DNA from: Allodiplogaster sudhausi
Lineage: Eukaryota; Nematoda; Chromadorea; Rhabditida; Diplogasteridae
DNA: 64,000 bases
Assembly: GCA_945643635.1 (NCBI GenBank)
Contig: CALZFC010000017.1
Coordinates: 26,001 to 90,000, forward strand
Direction: 5' to 3'
Shown here: one piece after another, positions 13,046-25,385 of the stretch
Layout of the letters: each line of letters opens with the position of its first letter
Numbering within the stretch: the first letter of the stretch is position 1
The notes under the pieces: model-generated
The model's input: only the letters and a program-made list of their open reading frames with translations
Told to the model about the DNA's origin: nothing
The model's database searches: none
Position numbers and translations under genes: made by a program

Positions 13046-13177
13046 GACAAGTGAAGCGGTACTACTAAAGCAAGGATTGAAGACACATGCCAAAATTAAA
13101 AAAAATAAAATAAAATTGTGTATAATATATCAGTCAAAAATATAGTCTTAACAGACATTTTCAATGGTATATTGCAG

Positions 13178-13271
13178 AAACGCGATTCTTGGCTTCTCGA
13201 CAAAGTTTCTAAAGGGCGACCCAGAAGTGACCGTGATGCATACAAACTTTGTGGAACAGAGCCAATTCTGA
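13178..13271 (+). CDS. Duplicated, alternative last exon of the chemoreceptor
   Basis: After the acceptor ATTGCAG (13171-13177) this exon encodes NAILGFSTKFLKGDPEVTVM and ends ...EQSQF with TGA. The first last exon (12119-12215) encodes NAILGISKKYLKGDTEVTVM and ends ...RSAVN. Both start in the same phase, so either can follow exon 8 (donor after 11288). The copy differs at many silent and some replacement sites but keeps its frame and splice acceptor, which suggests selection. It could also be the remnant of a tandem paralogue whose other exons were lost; no other exon copies were seen between 12216 and 13177. Confidence 0.65.
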
Positions 13272-13288
13272 TATCTTTGCATTAATAT

Positions 13289-13331
<43 letters not shown>
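13289..13331. repeat. (AT)n microsatellite
   Basis: Near-perfect AT dinucleotide run in the 3' flank of the duplicated receptor exon. Confidence 0.9.
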
Positions 13332-13335
<4 letters not shown>

Positions 13336-14468
13336 TACATATATTTATATGTATAATTTCTCATTATTTACTCATATTAACCTTTCTTTACCTTTCTTAG
13401 CTTATGCTTCATATTCCCATCTTGTTTGTAATATACAAATGTTCTAAGCTTATTTGTACAATTTCACATTTTATTTATGGAATATATTATTTTTCATTGT
13501 TTATAAGTTTAGTTATTTACATTTCTAGGCTATTTTATTTATTTTGCCGCATATTTTTATGCTCTCTCCATCAGCCTATTTTTTGCCACGGATGACTGTT
13601 GCTACGCTTCTCATGTTTTTGGTAGACTTGCGCAGCTTTGTTTGGCCTCTTGCCTCCTACGTTATCTTCTTGAACTTATTCATCTTTTCCCCATTCTCCA
13701 ACTAATCCGCATATTTAGTTTCAAAATATTTTCGGTGCCCAGTTATTTTTTTTGCTGAAAATGTTAAAAATATGCATGTGTGTGTGTGCGTCAGTTGAAT
13801 TGCTTTCATGGAGATACCGTAGTCATCCTAATTGGTCAGAATATTTTTGGTGTGTCAAATTGTTGACGACAAGCAAAAAAAAAACAGACAATGGCCGAGC
13901 ATGAGACTTACGCAAATGGAAAGTTTTTTCATACACCCAAAAACACTAATAAATTTTTATTTTTTATAGTTTAAAATTCTTCTGTAATCCGCGCGTCGTC
14001 ACTCCAGTGACATTTCTTTTTGGCTATCGCAATTACAATTACGTAGCTTACAAATCACACGGATTAAGAAAAACATAACAAATTCTACCCAACAGATAAT
14101 CTTCTCAAGAAATAGGCTACGTAGCGAAGACAAATTTGCGCAAAAACTGGGTAAAAAAAATTACAAAACTATAAGTACTATTAAAATTTCACAATTCCGT
14201 TCGTACGAACCATTCAGCCCAAGTACAGATCTCCCAGTCCTGTAGCTCTAGCGATAAATTACACCTCAAGCCCTGTTCGTTTTTGGGTTTCAATTGAATG
14301 CGCAAACAGCCATAAAAACATTTTTTCGTCAAAACTTGGAACGACTAAAGAAGGAAGGAGGAGGCTCTTTGATTTAAGAGTGCAATGGTCCTGGGAAAGA
14401 TGGAAAGGAAGAGATTGTGACTGTTGATAGAGTGAGCAGCACGCTTGCGGCATGCGAAAGGATGAAAG

Positions 14469-14540
14469 GGCATGGCTACGGTAGAAGTGGGCGTGGCTAC
14501 GTTAGAAGTGGGCGTGGCCATAGTAGAAGTGGGCGGGGCA
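14469..14540. repeat. 21-base minisatellite, about 3.5 copies
   Basis: Unit resembling GGCGTGGCTACGGTAGAAGTG, with single-base differences between copies. The period is a multiple of three, so one minus-strand frame stays open (Thr/Ala/Pro/Met-rich). It lies outside the modelled exons, about 180 bases past the stop of the minus-strand mucin-like gene. Confidence 0.85.
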
Positions 14541-14716
14541 CTAATCACTCATAGTCGGTCACTTCACTGATTAGGGAGTCCACGCGTTGTAGGCTGACAG
14601 GGTCCTGCAAGCATTATTAGACTCTTTTGGGTAATTAGCCTCTCCATAATCATATCGAAGACGGAATTTCGTCCCAAACAGCCAATATCTGGCCTGGACC
14701 CGTCCGATGCCCAGAT

Positions 14717-17700
14717 CTACAATTGGGCCCGGGCATGGTCTTGGACATCCCAAACCTTCTTTGAAGCTCCCTTTGCCACCAGTCTGCTGAGGCTACGTCG
14801 CATCACGACGAGAATGACTACGGCCGCAACGTTGAGCACGACAATTATGCAGAACAGACTGGCCAGCATCTAAAAAGTGTTTAAAAGATAGTGGAAAACA
14901 ATTCCATTAAAAATTAAACGATACCGTTGGAAAAGGCTTCTTCTCCTTGTGTTTCGAAGTGGATGTTTCCTTCAAAAGAGAATGGATTTTTTTCAAACTA
15001 TTTGGATATAAAAACAATTAATTCTTTAAAGGAGGTATCCGGGGAATAATTAACCTAAGTTTTTTTTCTATATGAACATATTCATCTTGGCGTAAAACAT
15101 GTATCCAGAAAGTATGAGCGATTTTCGTCCAGTACATTCTGAGCAATAGTAACGTGAAAACTGGCGGGTAGATAATTAGCTACGGTAGGTCAGAGCCGCC
15201 CTCCTATTTCACATGCTCTCTCGACCGAGCGACAGGCAACTTTACGAGCGCGCGCATTCAAACCCGTTCTCTAGCGCTACTGTAGAATTATTCGCCGGAT
15301 ACTTCCTTTAAGAAAGATGAAGATTCATAGTCGCATCTTAAGTGAAGTGCTAGGTGATGTCGGAATTGCGGTGCTGAGAGTCGAGGTTAGCTGTGGTGTC
15401 GTAGTCGAGGCACTCGTCGGTGTCTTAAAATGGGCAATATATTATTACCGTATTTTCTCTATTAGTACCCCACCTTTATTAGAACCCCCCCTCTAATAGT
15501 ACCCCCCTCTGATAAAGCCATTGAAAAATAGAACCCCTCCCTCTAGTAGAACCCCCCCCCCCCTCCAATAGTGCCCCCCCCCCTTACACCCTAATATCTC
15601 AGCTCGAGACGTACCTCGAATGGATCCTGGAGGCATGGGATGCTCTCTCCAATGAACTGATTGCAAATTCATTCAAAATGTGTGGTAAAATGGATATTCC
15701 AGTGCTGATTCCTATGAATTCGAGCTATGATTCTTCTTTTTTTTGAGAAGAAAATGTTGTTATCAAACTTTTACTGTCTCACATTGAAAAATAGTACCCC
15801 TCTCTTTAGTAGAACCCCTCCCTCTAATAGTGCCCCCCTCTCGCAAAGGTATTGAAAAATAGAACCCCCGGGGGTACTAAGAGAGAAAATACGGTATTCT
15901 AATTTAGCAATAAATAATGTATAAGAAAAACTGTACCTCGACTGCTTCAGTTGTTGCTGTCTGGGACGGCGACGTGGACGACTCAGACGTGGTCTTAGTG
16001 GTGCGTTCAGAGCTGGGCTCATAGGTGGGCTTAGACGTGTGGTCAGAGACTAACTCCGAGGATGCCTCGGACGTCGGCTCAGAAATGGGCTCTGAAGTGG
16101 GTTCCGAGGTGGGCTCCGAGGTGGACTCAGCGGCTGTCTCAGAGGTGGGCTTCGAGGTTGGCTCTGATGTTGGCCCTGATGTGGGCTCTGATGTGGGCTC
16201 CGAGGTAGGCTCAGAAGTCGGCTCAGAAGTGGACTCAGATGTTGGCTCAGAATTGGGATCCGAGGTGGGCTCCGACGAATGCTCCGAGGTGGGCTCTGAG
16301 GTGGGCTCCGAGGTGGTCTCCGAGGTGGGCTCTGAGGTGGGCTCCGAGGTGGGCTCCGAAGTGGTCTCAGTGGTAGGCTCAGAGGAGGTCTCAGAGGTGG
16401 GTTCAGCGGTGAGCTCAGAGGTGGTCTCAGAAATTATCTCGGATGTTGGCACAGAAGTGGGCTCGGAGTTTGTCTCATAATTGGGATCGGAGGCTGTCTC
16501 AGAAGTCGTCTCAAAGGTGAGTTCAGTGGTGGTTTCAGAGGAGGGCGCATTGGTGGGCCCAGAGGAGAGCCGAGAGGTGGGTTCAGTGGTGGTCGCAGAA
16601 GTTGGCTCAGAAGTGGGCTCGGATGTGGTCTTAGAAGCGGTGTCGGAGGTTGGCTCGGACTTGGGCTCAGAAGTGGTCTCAAAAGTGGGCTCGGCCGTAC
16701 TGATTTCCGCTTCTGTTATTGCTGACTTCTGCAATACACGCATAATTAAAATATTTAATATACTTAACAAATTTTAGGATATTCTTTAAAAATTTCCAAT
16801 CAACAATTTTTTTCCCGAATTGGTTACCGTGAACGGCAGTCTAGATGTTGTTAATGGCATTTCGGTGCTTTCCTCAACCGCTGAAGTCGACGGTACATCG
16901 GATGGCTGATGTTATTCAGTGTCATATTATATCATTCGTCGAACTATGAAAAACATATAGTGTATTTCTCCAAATAAGAAATATGCATACATTTTATCAG
17001 TCAAATAATTTCTCCTCCAAAGACTTCGACAAAATATTCTATTTCTTATAATTCTTTTTAAAGAATTTCGCGTTCCATACAGGCTTCAATTTACCAGTGT
17101 GCCAGAAGATTTCTTTTGTGAAACTTGAACGACTACTGATAGACCTGCGTTGTCTCCGCCGCGCTCTCCGACGCGATGGAGAGAGGAGTCGTAGAGGTTG
17201 AGGAGGAGGAGGAAGGAGTCGAAGAACAAGGTGATTTAGACGTGGAAGTCGAGAATTCTGTCACAAATCTTCTGCCAGCCGCTTCCGTTGGAGCCTGCAT
17301 TGGAACCTCTCTGTGTGCAGTATAAGAAATTTGTTTCGTAAATTGTTGACACTCTTCGCATGAATAGAAAAGAAAGGTATGACAAGTAAAATGGGTTGAA
17401 AATTCGGTTCGAGAGAGAAAAAATGACATTTGCATTTTTATTTATTTCATAATATTTATAATAAATAAATATAACACACGACGGAGGTTGGTGGTGCGAG
17501 TTTGCGAGTCGAATGTTTCCTGGTCCTTTTGCTGGTGTACGTTGAGGTCTTTGGCTTCTTTGGCGTCTGTTCAGCGAAATAGGTTTTCAAAACGAGAGAT
17601 AATTAGGCGCTATACAAAAGGTAATTAACTTCTTTTTTAACTGTTCTAACTTACAACTCCGTGCAAGATGTCGAATATCTTCATGTAGTCGTAAGTGGCG

Positions 17701-18471
17701 TTACCGTCAAAAGTCTGCAATATCGGAATAGTTGCATCTTTGGTAAGAGAATGGGAGACAATTGCATTTTTCATTCCTGAATTTAAGTTTTATTTATTTA
17801 ATTGATATATAAAGCCGAAAAAGCGATGGACAGCCGCCTTATGTGGGCGCGGAATACGAAATGGAAGAGGAGGATTTGGATCCACTCTTCGAAAGTCGTC
17901 CTTCATTGTGGAAGAATTCCTTGACATACGAGGAAGAAGCTGAAAAAAAACTTCTCGTTCAGTGTTAAATACTACGAAATTATGATAACTTTGAAGTTTC
18001 ATATGTAAAAATATTTAAATATTAAACATATTTAAATTTTAAGTTTAATTAAAAAATTTTTGAAGTTCAAATATTAAAAATTATTTGCATTATTTTGCAA
18101 AACGCTGTCAAAAGTACTTCTCAAAAACAGAAGTTTGATAAATTATTAATAGATTATATGCAAAATTTTAGCAATGAGTACAAAATTTTAAATTTTGTTT
18201 TGTTTGTACTCATTGCTCATAAATTCAGAAGTATATGTAGTATTTCCTGAAGAATTCGAAAAAGAGTAATTTTTTTTAAAAATATTTTATTGTTTCTCCA
18301 AGATCGATTTCTCATCTTTTTTATGTTGCATACGCGTACCTCAGCGAGCGGACCAAGCTGATTCTGCAGAGGCTTATCAAAATGTTGGCCGTTCCCAATA
18401 GAGTGGCATCCGGCTGGCCAAGGGAGCAGAAGGCACACAGCGAGCAGCAGCCTTAAAGGAGCAAAAAAATC
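14717..18471 (-). CDS. Mucin-like Thr/Ser/Glu/Pro-repeat membrane protein
   Basis: Probable heavily O-glycosylated surface protein; function unknown. Exons in transcription order: 18340-18471, 17655-17714, 17478-17566, 17145-17310, 16828-16905, 15937-16728, 14925-14969 and 14717-14869, all phase-consistent (about 504 residues), with an optional exon at 15325-15423. The first exon begins DFFAPLRLLLAVCLLLPWPA, which looks like a signal peptide, but no ATG is visible and the initiating exon was not found. A short globular part (TFDGNATYDYMKIFDILHGV) leads to Ser/Thr linkers and the large TSEP-repeat exon. The last exon encodes a helix, MLASLFCIIVVLNVAAVVIL, with basic residues after it, giving type I topology. 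It lies just downstream of the large minus-strand gene, in the same orientation. Confidence 0.65.
15325..15423 (-). CDS. Optional terminal exon of the mucin-like gene (secreted form)
   Basis: After the acceptor TTTTAAG the frame reads TPTSASTTTPQLTSTLSTAI and continues Ser/Thr-rich to a TGA at 15325-15327. It is in phase with the TSEP exon, but no GT donor is visible before the stop. If used, it would end the protein without the membrane helix of the last exon. Alternatively it is a decayed internal exon that lost its donor. The pogo-derived MITE starts 25 bases upstream of it. Confidence 0.4.
   Translation of the reverse strand, partial: TPTSASTTTPQLTSTLSTAIPTSPSTSLKMRL
15448..15894 (+). 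mobile_element. Pogo-derived MITE, copy 3, with readable transposase C-terminus
   Basis: TA-flanked (15446-15447 and 15895-15896), ends CCGTATTTTCTCTATTAGTA and inverse. The plus-strand core at about 15608-15747 translates without interruption as TYLEWILEAWDALSNELIAN followed by SFKMCGKMDIPVLIP... to a TGA. This matches the C-terminal helix of pogo/Tigger DDE transposases (W-x-L-x-A-W...I-x-x-S-F-x-x-C-G). It is the best evidence for the family's parent. Confidence 0.8.
15937..16728 (-). repeat. Coding 12-base tandem repeat (Thr-Ser-Glu-Pro)
   Basis: One 264-codon exon built from imperfect copies of a tetrapeptide of the form T-S-E-P/T-S-E-T. Period 12 keeps all frames phased, so the antisense strand is also open as a Val-Gly-Ser-Glu repeat; that antisense frame is a shadow. 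Copies are most regular at 16080-16380 and degenerate towards the exon start. Confidence 0.9.
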
Positions 18472-18716
18472 CTGTTTGAATCGCGCCTTAAGATGTGATT
18501 TGATCAAGAAAATTTAAAACAATTACGTTTGAGTTTCGCGCAGCTTTAATTATTTCTTTTGTCGAAGGAATTATTTGATTTCCATTCGCATCTTCTCGCT
18601 TTTACTTGTATTTTTTATATATTATATTTTCAATCAAAAAGAATTTTTTTAAGTTATAAGAGATTTAAACTAACAAAAAAGACATTAGATTAGAATATTA
18701 AATAGCAGGGCCACCT

Positions 18717-21700
18717 CATGGCTGGAGAAATCGCCCGAGGTAAGAGAGAGGAGAACTCGAGTCGACAGACCGAGGGCGCTGCATAGAGGCGAAGTGACTC
18801 GGATTGAAGTCATCAGCGAATTTGAGAAAGCAGCGAAGAATATCATAATATGCATGGATATTATTTTTAGCGTTTCTGTATGACAGCGTTGCCATATATG
18901 TACATATGCATATGTACATATATAAAACGTAGGGAATTATTTTGATCACATTATTTTATGAAAGCCGATTTTCTTTTCTTTAACTTTCTTTAAACGTTCA
19001 CAATGTTTACTTCACTAATCATTTTGGTTGGACTATTGAATTGTACTATTCGGTTAGGCCAAATTCCACACGTGTTCTGTTGCGCTAGCTGTAAATCAAC
19101 TAAATCTCTTCCAATGTGCAAATAACATATGTATTTATGCATAGTATACCACCATTTAGAACTATTTCTGAAAACTGCCATTAACAATTTATAACAAAAA
19201 AGTAAATTTAATGACAGAAATATTTTATGGAAAAAAAAGTAAATTAGTGACACGAAATTTATTTGTGTCAAAAGAAGTTGAAATTTGGGGCACAGAAAAG
19301 GTTTACCGTTTCCACAAATATATGTATGGATACGTTTGTTTTCTACAAGCTACAAATAATAAGTTAAACATCCACGAAGAAAAGAAGCACAAATGTACCC
19401 AATTCCACCAGCGAAAACCACGGGGTGACAATAGAGAATGAAAAGTATATAAATAGAGGTAATGGCAAGAAAACAAAAGTAAGTAACGATCGAGGGGTCA
19501 CCGATGGAGCAGACGGACAAGCAGACGCAATCTGGTGCAGGCTCTCCATCGATCAGTCAGCACTTTGCCCAGCATACCCATTAGGTATCCCCCCATTTAG
19601 CCCCCTCTCTTGTCTCAAACTGCTCACCCACCTCCTCTTTACCTTGTGCTCTTATCAACATCAGATCCATTGGTAGAAAGCTCCCTATCTTAGACCATTT
19701 TCGTTTTCGCCATAAAACTAGTGTCTTTCTGCTCACTGAGACTTGGGCCACTGCTGATTCTGTATCTGATGCAATGCTCTCTTTCAATTCCGACTATAAT
19801 GCTTTTAGATCAGATCGCTCTAGTGATAGCATTGGTGGTGGTGTCTGCATACTTAGTGACTCTTGCCTTCCCTCATATTTAGTACATTCCCTTTCTTTTG
19901 GCAAGTTCTGTCAGCAGGTTTCTGTTGCGGTTACATTTGACTCTTCTAAAATAGTCTTCCACTGTGTATATAGAAGTCCATCCTGCCCTGCAGCTGATTT
20001 CATCGCTTGTTTAGATACAATTCATGACACCATTCTAGAACATTATAGTCATAGTCATATCATTGCCGGTGATTTTAATTGCCCCGAAATCAATTGGAAC
20101 GCGTATGACCCTCTCTCGTTGTCTATGCCAACCACTCTCACGCCCTCTTGTTTATCTCTTCTTTCTCTTTGCCACACTCTCTCTCTATCTCAACACGTCT
20201 CTGAACCCACTCGCAATCAATCGCTTCTCGACCTAGTTTTTTCTACTGACAGCTCATTGGTATCTGCATGCTCCGTCCTTCCCCCGCTGCCTTCGCTGGA
20301 CCACTCTCCTGTAGCTTTTCACGTCTCCCTTCCCTCCCTTCCACCGCAGTCACATTTCCAAATAAGAGATTTTAAACGTGCTAACTGGAGTCTAATCAAC
20401 TCTTTTTTGTTAGCGATTAATTGGACCAATCTACTAAGCTCTGCAAGTGATGTCGACTCTCTCTATTCTGTTTTCTTGGAGAAAATCCACTTTGTGATAG
20501 ATAATTTCGTTCCCATTCGCTCCATTTCCCGTACCCATCCACAGTTCCCTTTCCAAGTCCAAAAATTAGCTCGCACTTGTGACTCCTTATACAAATGTCG
20601 TTCCTCTATTGGTCTCTCACCCTTTTTGCATGCTTCTCGTAAACTAAAGAAGGCCCTTTATCACCATAGGAGGCAATTAGAGAATCGTATATCATCTCGA
20701 GGCAATATGCGATTATTTTACCGCTATGCTAATGGTTGTATTAAAGATAATACGAGTATTGGTCCCATTAAGACCTCTTATGCTATATGTACAGATGCAC
20801 CCTCCAAGGCTCAAGCATTTGCTGATTATTTTGAAGATTGTTTTGATTTCACTTCTGTTTCCCCTCCTCCTCCCCCGTCTGACTCTACCCCTTACACTGC
20901 TGGCCGATTAGATTACATCGAGTTTACCTCAGAAACCATCTCCCGTGCATTGTCTAAGCTCCCTAGTCGAAACTCTACATCTCCTGATAGAATTCCTTAT
21001 ATTTTTCTTAAGAAGGCCGCTGTCTCTATTACTACTCCCATTACTATAATATTTAATCGAATAATGATGTATGGCCAAATTCCCAAGATATGGTCCCGTG
21101 CTCTTATCCGTCCCGTGTACAAGCGGAAAGGATCCCGCGAAGATTGTGTAAATTATAGGCCTATATCTCTCACTTGTTCTCTATCTAAGGTAATGGAACG
21201 CATTATTTCCCGACAAATTTTCCTCTACCTTGAAGAGCATTCCATTCTCACCCCTTTCCAATACGGCTTTCGCCCTCGCCACTCCGTATCCACTGCCCTT
21301 TTATCCACTCTTAATGAATGGCATCGTGCTTTAGACTCGTCCCAATATGTCACTACTGCTTTTATTGATTTCACCAAGACCTTCGATTCAATTCCTCGAC
21401 CCCATCTTCTCTATAAACTTTCCAAAATTGGTATATCTGGTAGCCTTCTGAGATTCTTTGACTCATTTCTAGCTAATAGAAACCAGTCGGTTATCATCAA
21501 TGATTCTACTTCTCTTCCCTATTCTATTAACAGTGGTGTAAATCAGGGAACCTGTTTAGGACCTCTTCTCTTTCTTATCTACATTAATGACATTGTTGAA
21601 TGCATACCCTCAGGTTGTTATTTCACTATTTACGCGGATGATATTAAGGTATATACGTATAATGATCAGCCTCTCCTTCAATCGGCACTTAATGCCATCG

Positions 21701-23622
21701 ATTTATGGGCCAATAAGTGGGGTCTCATTATCTCCTTGGATAAGACTGTTATCATGACAATCGGTAACCACCCAATCCCACCGGTGTTTTCTTTGCGCGG
21801 CATACCTCTCCCAACTGTGTCTTCTTTTAAGGACCTTGGTATTACATATGATAGCGAACTATCATTTAGGGAGCACATTTTGACCATTGTTAGAAAAGCG
21901 TCCGCACGATGCGCATATATTCTTCGCTCTTTCCGATCTCGCAACCGCTCTATTTTGACCCGCCTATATAACATTTATGTATTGCCCATACTTGATTCAC
22001 TATCCGAAGTTTGGAACCCTTCTGCTGTTCAATATGTCAATATGGTTGAGAGAGTCCAAAGAAGTTTCACCCGATCTATCTTTAAAAGATCTGGCCGTTC
22101 TATGTCATATGATCAACGCTTACAGACCCTCGGATTACCCTCGCTCGAGCAACGCAGACTTGTTACCGATTTAGTTACAACTTTCAAAATTATGCGAAAT
22201 CTTACCCCAATTGAACCCACTCATTTCTTCCAATTCCCAACTGGATACTCTTCAAATCTCCGTGGTCACTCTCTTAGGCTTTCATTTCCATCTCTTCGAT
22301 CACTCCGCTATCGTCGCTCATGCCTATCTTATCGTGTAGTCCGGTTATGGAACTCACTACTTGATCACCATGTCTCAACAAATTCCCTCTCTTCCTTCCG
22401 TACCTATTGCTTGAATGTTACATCATGACTACATTCTCCTTTCTTTGCTTTTTCTTTTTGTTTGTTTTTCCTTTTGCTTGACCCATATTTCATCACTTGT
22501 ATGACTATATGTTATCACATTAAACCCATGCTGGGCAAAGCGATAAAGAATATATATATAAGTACAATGTGAACAGAAAAAAACTCAGACGATCGAGAGA
22601 GAGGGTGGCAGAAGAAAAAAATCCTCATTGATCGCGCCGTATGCGCCTTCCTTCGAAGCGCGCGCAATCCGTTTCCGCGACGCGTGCACGCAACGCGTTC
22701 CACTGCGCGTCGCGCGGTTCCTGACACGATATCAAATGATTACTTTATATTTGTTAAGATTGTGGCGTCTTCGAGTGGCACTTATTAGGGACTATAACTA
22801 CATTTTAAAGTAGATAAAAACAGATCTATACAACAATTATTGCATAACAATTATGTATAAAAACTCACCTTTAAGTATCGCTCGAGCCGAAATCGCTCGG
22901 CAAACGAGCCAAGGGGCGGCTCTGCGCCGCGTGGGCGAGGACCGATGAAGCTGGAGAGAAATTTTAGATTTTGCGGTTTATTGGATACCGTAATCTTATT
23001 AGTACCGTAAAAATCTTACTTTGGCATGTTGATATCGAGCCAGAAGTCATCGAGTGGACTCTTGCGAGGATTCATAGATTTGCCACCGTCTTCCGGCAAT
23101 GACGGCGTCACCTTCTGGAGTGTGAAGCTTACGATTCGTAATTATGTACATATCTCAGCTCCTCGATTCTTCTCTCGCCTCTCTTTATCAAGGCTTCTTT
23201 CGCCTCTCTCTACCCCACCTTCTCTCGCCTCTCTCCATCCCTGCATCTCTCTCCTCTACCCACTCTCTCTCCCAACCAGAATCTCTCTCGTCACGTCTGC
23301 GTGGGGTCCAGCCAGTAGGTCGGCGATCACCAGATCATCGTCGTAGAGGCGGTCAAATCGAAAAAAAAAATTTAAAAAAAAAATCAAAATGTTTTGCTTC
23401 CAAAGTTCCAGTTAATAAAAAAGGAAAGATCATCACCTTTGATTAAGCTGTTCGAGATCTTTGCCATGCCATTTAAGCGCCTCTTTTGCCTAAAATATTT
23501 TCGGAACATTTAGCTGTTAGAGAGACTTCTAGAGGAATACAGTTGTGAAAAGGGAGGTAGGTAGAGATAGAGAGAGAGAGAGATGGACACAGAGAGAGAG
23601 TGAGAGTGGTAGAGAGTGAAAA

Positions 23623-23664
<42 letters not shown>

Positions 23665-25385
23665 CAGGAGTGATAATAAACACGGAAAGTAACACACCTG
23701 CTCTACGGTGAGAATCGGAGGAGCCTTTGCAAATGTTATGCAACGAATCGTCCCGTCCGGCTCGAGAATTCGCGTTTTAAGAGCCTTTAGGAAAATAATT
23801 AATTTGTCGAATATAATTTTTATTTATAATTCAGTTTTATTCAGTAAGATTTTTTTTGATAATTTTCTTGCGAAAAAAAGAATGGAATGGACACGAACTT
23901 CAGTGTGGTCGGGAGCGCAAAACTTCATCGCCTTGAGAGCTGGCGATATTAAGCTCTGAAAATGGATCATGCTTTACTTTATATCCGTTACCTGTAATGG
24001 ATATTTTTTATGTGCCTTGATGTGGTTGGAAGTTGAGGCAAAATAAATAAAAACGTTCGAAGGCACCTCCTTTTGTGCTCCTTTCGCAGTATTTTTCTTT
24101 TGTGTTCCTGTGACTGACTGCTCTTGTGGGGCCGCCTGATTGAAAGAATAGTTTGGAGGAGAATATAAACGAAGCAAGCATACAAATAAAGAATCGAACG
24201 AGGAGGAAATATATTTTGAGAACAAAATAGAATAGAAAGATTGCAAGACTGGGAGAGAGAGAGAGAGAGAGCGAGGGAGTACGGGAAAACGTGGGATAGA
24301 GAGAGATAGCGAAGAGATGGAGAGAGAGAGAAAATGAGAGACAGCGAGAGAAAGAGACAGAGACAGAGATTGACAGAGACAGACAGAGTGCCCTCTTCAC
24401 CCACCTCAACCGTGTCCATGTGATCATCTGCCAAGATGGCTGCCGCCCATTGGCAGAAGGCAGCGTCGCACTGAAGTCGATCCGCGTAGAGGCCCGAGAA
24501 GAATTGCTCCGCGAGCTTCAGTTGCATCGTCTCAAAGAAAGCCATTTTATGAACTATGTTTATGATTTTTTCGTTATTTAATTATAATACATGTTCTTGT
24601 AAACGAAATGATATTTTCGAAACGGTACGGAGGTTTTTGTTAAATGTCGTAAGCCAAATCTTTCGATGTTCGCTCCTGTTTCAGAATAGCAGAAATACAA
24701 AGAGATGAGCCTAACACTGATAGCGTCGAGTGGGGTGACGCCGGGATTCTGACGTTTTTCCAAGTATTCGACGGTCCAGTGACGCGCGAGAACCTCCCGC
24801 ACGAACTCGGGCAGGAAACGCTGTCAATTTGTAGCTTACTTCTTTAAACAATCCTTACATACATATGTGTGTATGTATGTACGTACATTCATAAAAACGC
24901 AGTGTACATATGTATCTGTAAATTTAGAAGTGTACTTTTCAAAAAGAAAATTAAGAGAAAACGTTAAGAGAGTAATCTCATGAAGGCATTTGTAGCTGAA
25001 TATTGCATATGTCTCTTCATTCAAGACTTTCTCATGCCTTTGCACGCGGATCAAAGTTGAATGGAGTCGGCAGAGTGAGGGGCGGGCCGTCGTCAGGGAA
25101 GTGTTCGAGGAGGGCCCGAGGTAGATCAGAGCCAAACTGTTGAAGAAGTCAAATTCAAAATAAATAAATTTTTTTTTCAAAATTTAATTTCGACACAAAA
25201 TAGACTACAAAACAGCGTGAATTAATGAGCCAACCTTCTTTTTGCATGACGCGTTGCGTGCCGCGTTGCGTTCTTCAACTTTGCTTCTTTCCTCGTCGCG
25301 AGCCCTCTTCTCTGCACGTTTCTTCTCCTCGCGCAGCTTGACATACGCGCCCGGTCGATACTGCGCGAACGTCTCTTCCCTGAAT
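18717..25385 (-). CDS. Exon block: long cytoplasmic tail
   Basis: Exons near 25234-25381 (charged, EETFAQYRPGAYVKLREEKK), 25038-25138 (LPRALLEHFPDDGPPLTLPT), 24728-24822 (FVREVLARHWTVEYLEKRQN), 24415-24553, 24000-24137, 23890-23955, 23700-23787, 23432-23495, 23295-23358, 23035-23122, 22870-22955 and 18717-18783. No known domain was recognised. The tail is mixed-charge with predicted helices and probably interacts with intracellular partners, but this is inference. The exon at 23358 fits its neighbours' phase exactly although the bases before it are TTTCG rather than AG. The 4.1 kb last intron contains the LINE, inserted on the opposite strand. Confidence 0.5.

Larger units (their letters stand above)
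13272..14716. other. Intergenic region between the chemoreceptor and the mucin-like gene
   Basis: AT-rich; no supported exon found. It contains the (AT)n run and, at 14469-14540, a 21-base tandem minisatellite. It probably holds the 3' ends of two convergent genes. Confidence 0.5.

Noticed and set aside
16080..16380. CRISPR-like array of regular short repeats
   Set aside because: Repeats are 12-base, coding, without spacers, and the genome is eukaryotic.
16025..16777. Plus-strand Val-Gly-Ser-Glu repeat frames
   Set aside because: Antisense shadow of the 12-base-period TSEP exon; period 12 keeps every frame open.
22630..22725. GC-rich patch as an exon or CpG island
   Set aside because: No frame with splice sites fits the neighbouring phases; left unexplained.
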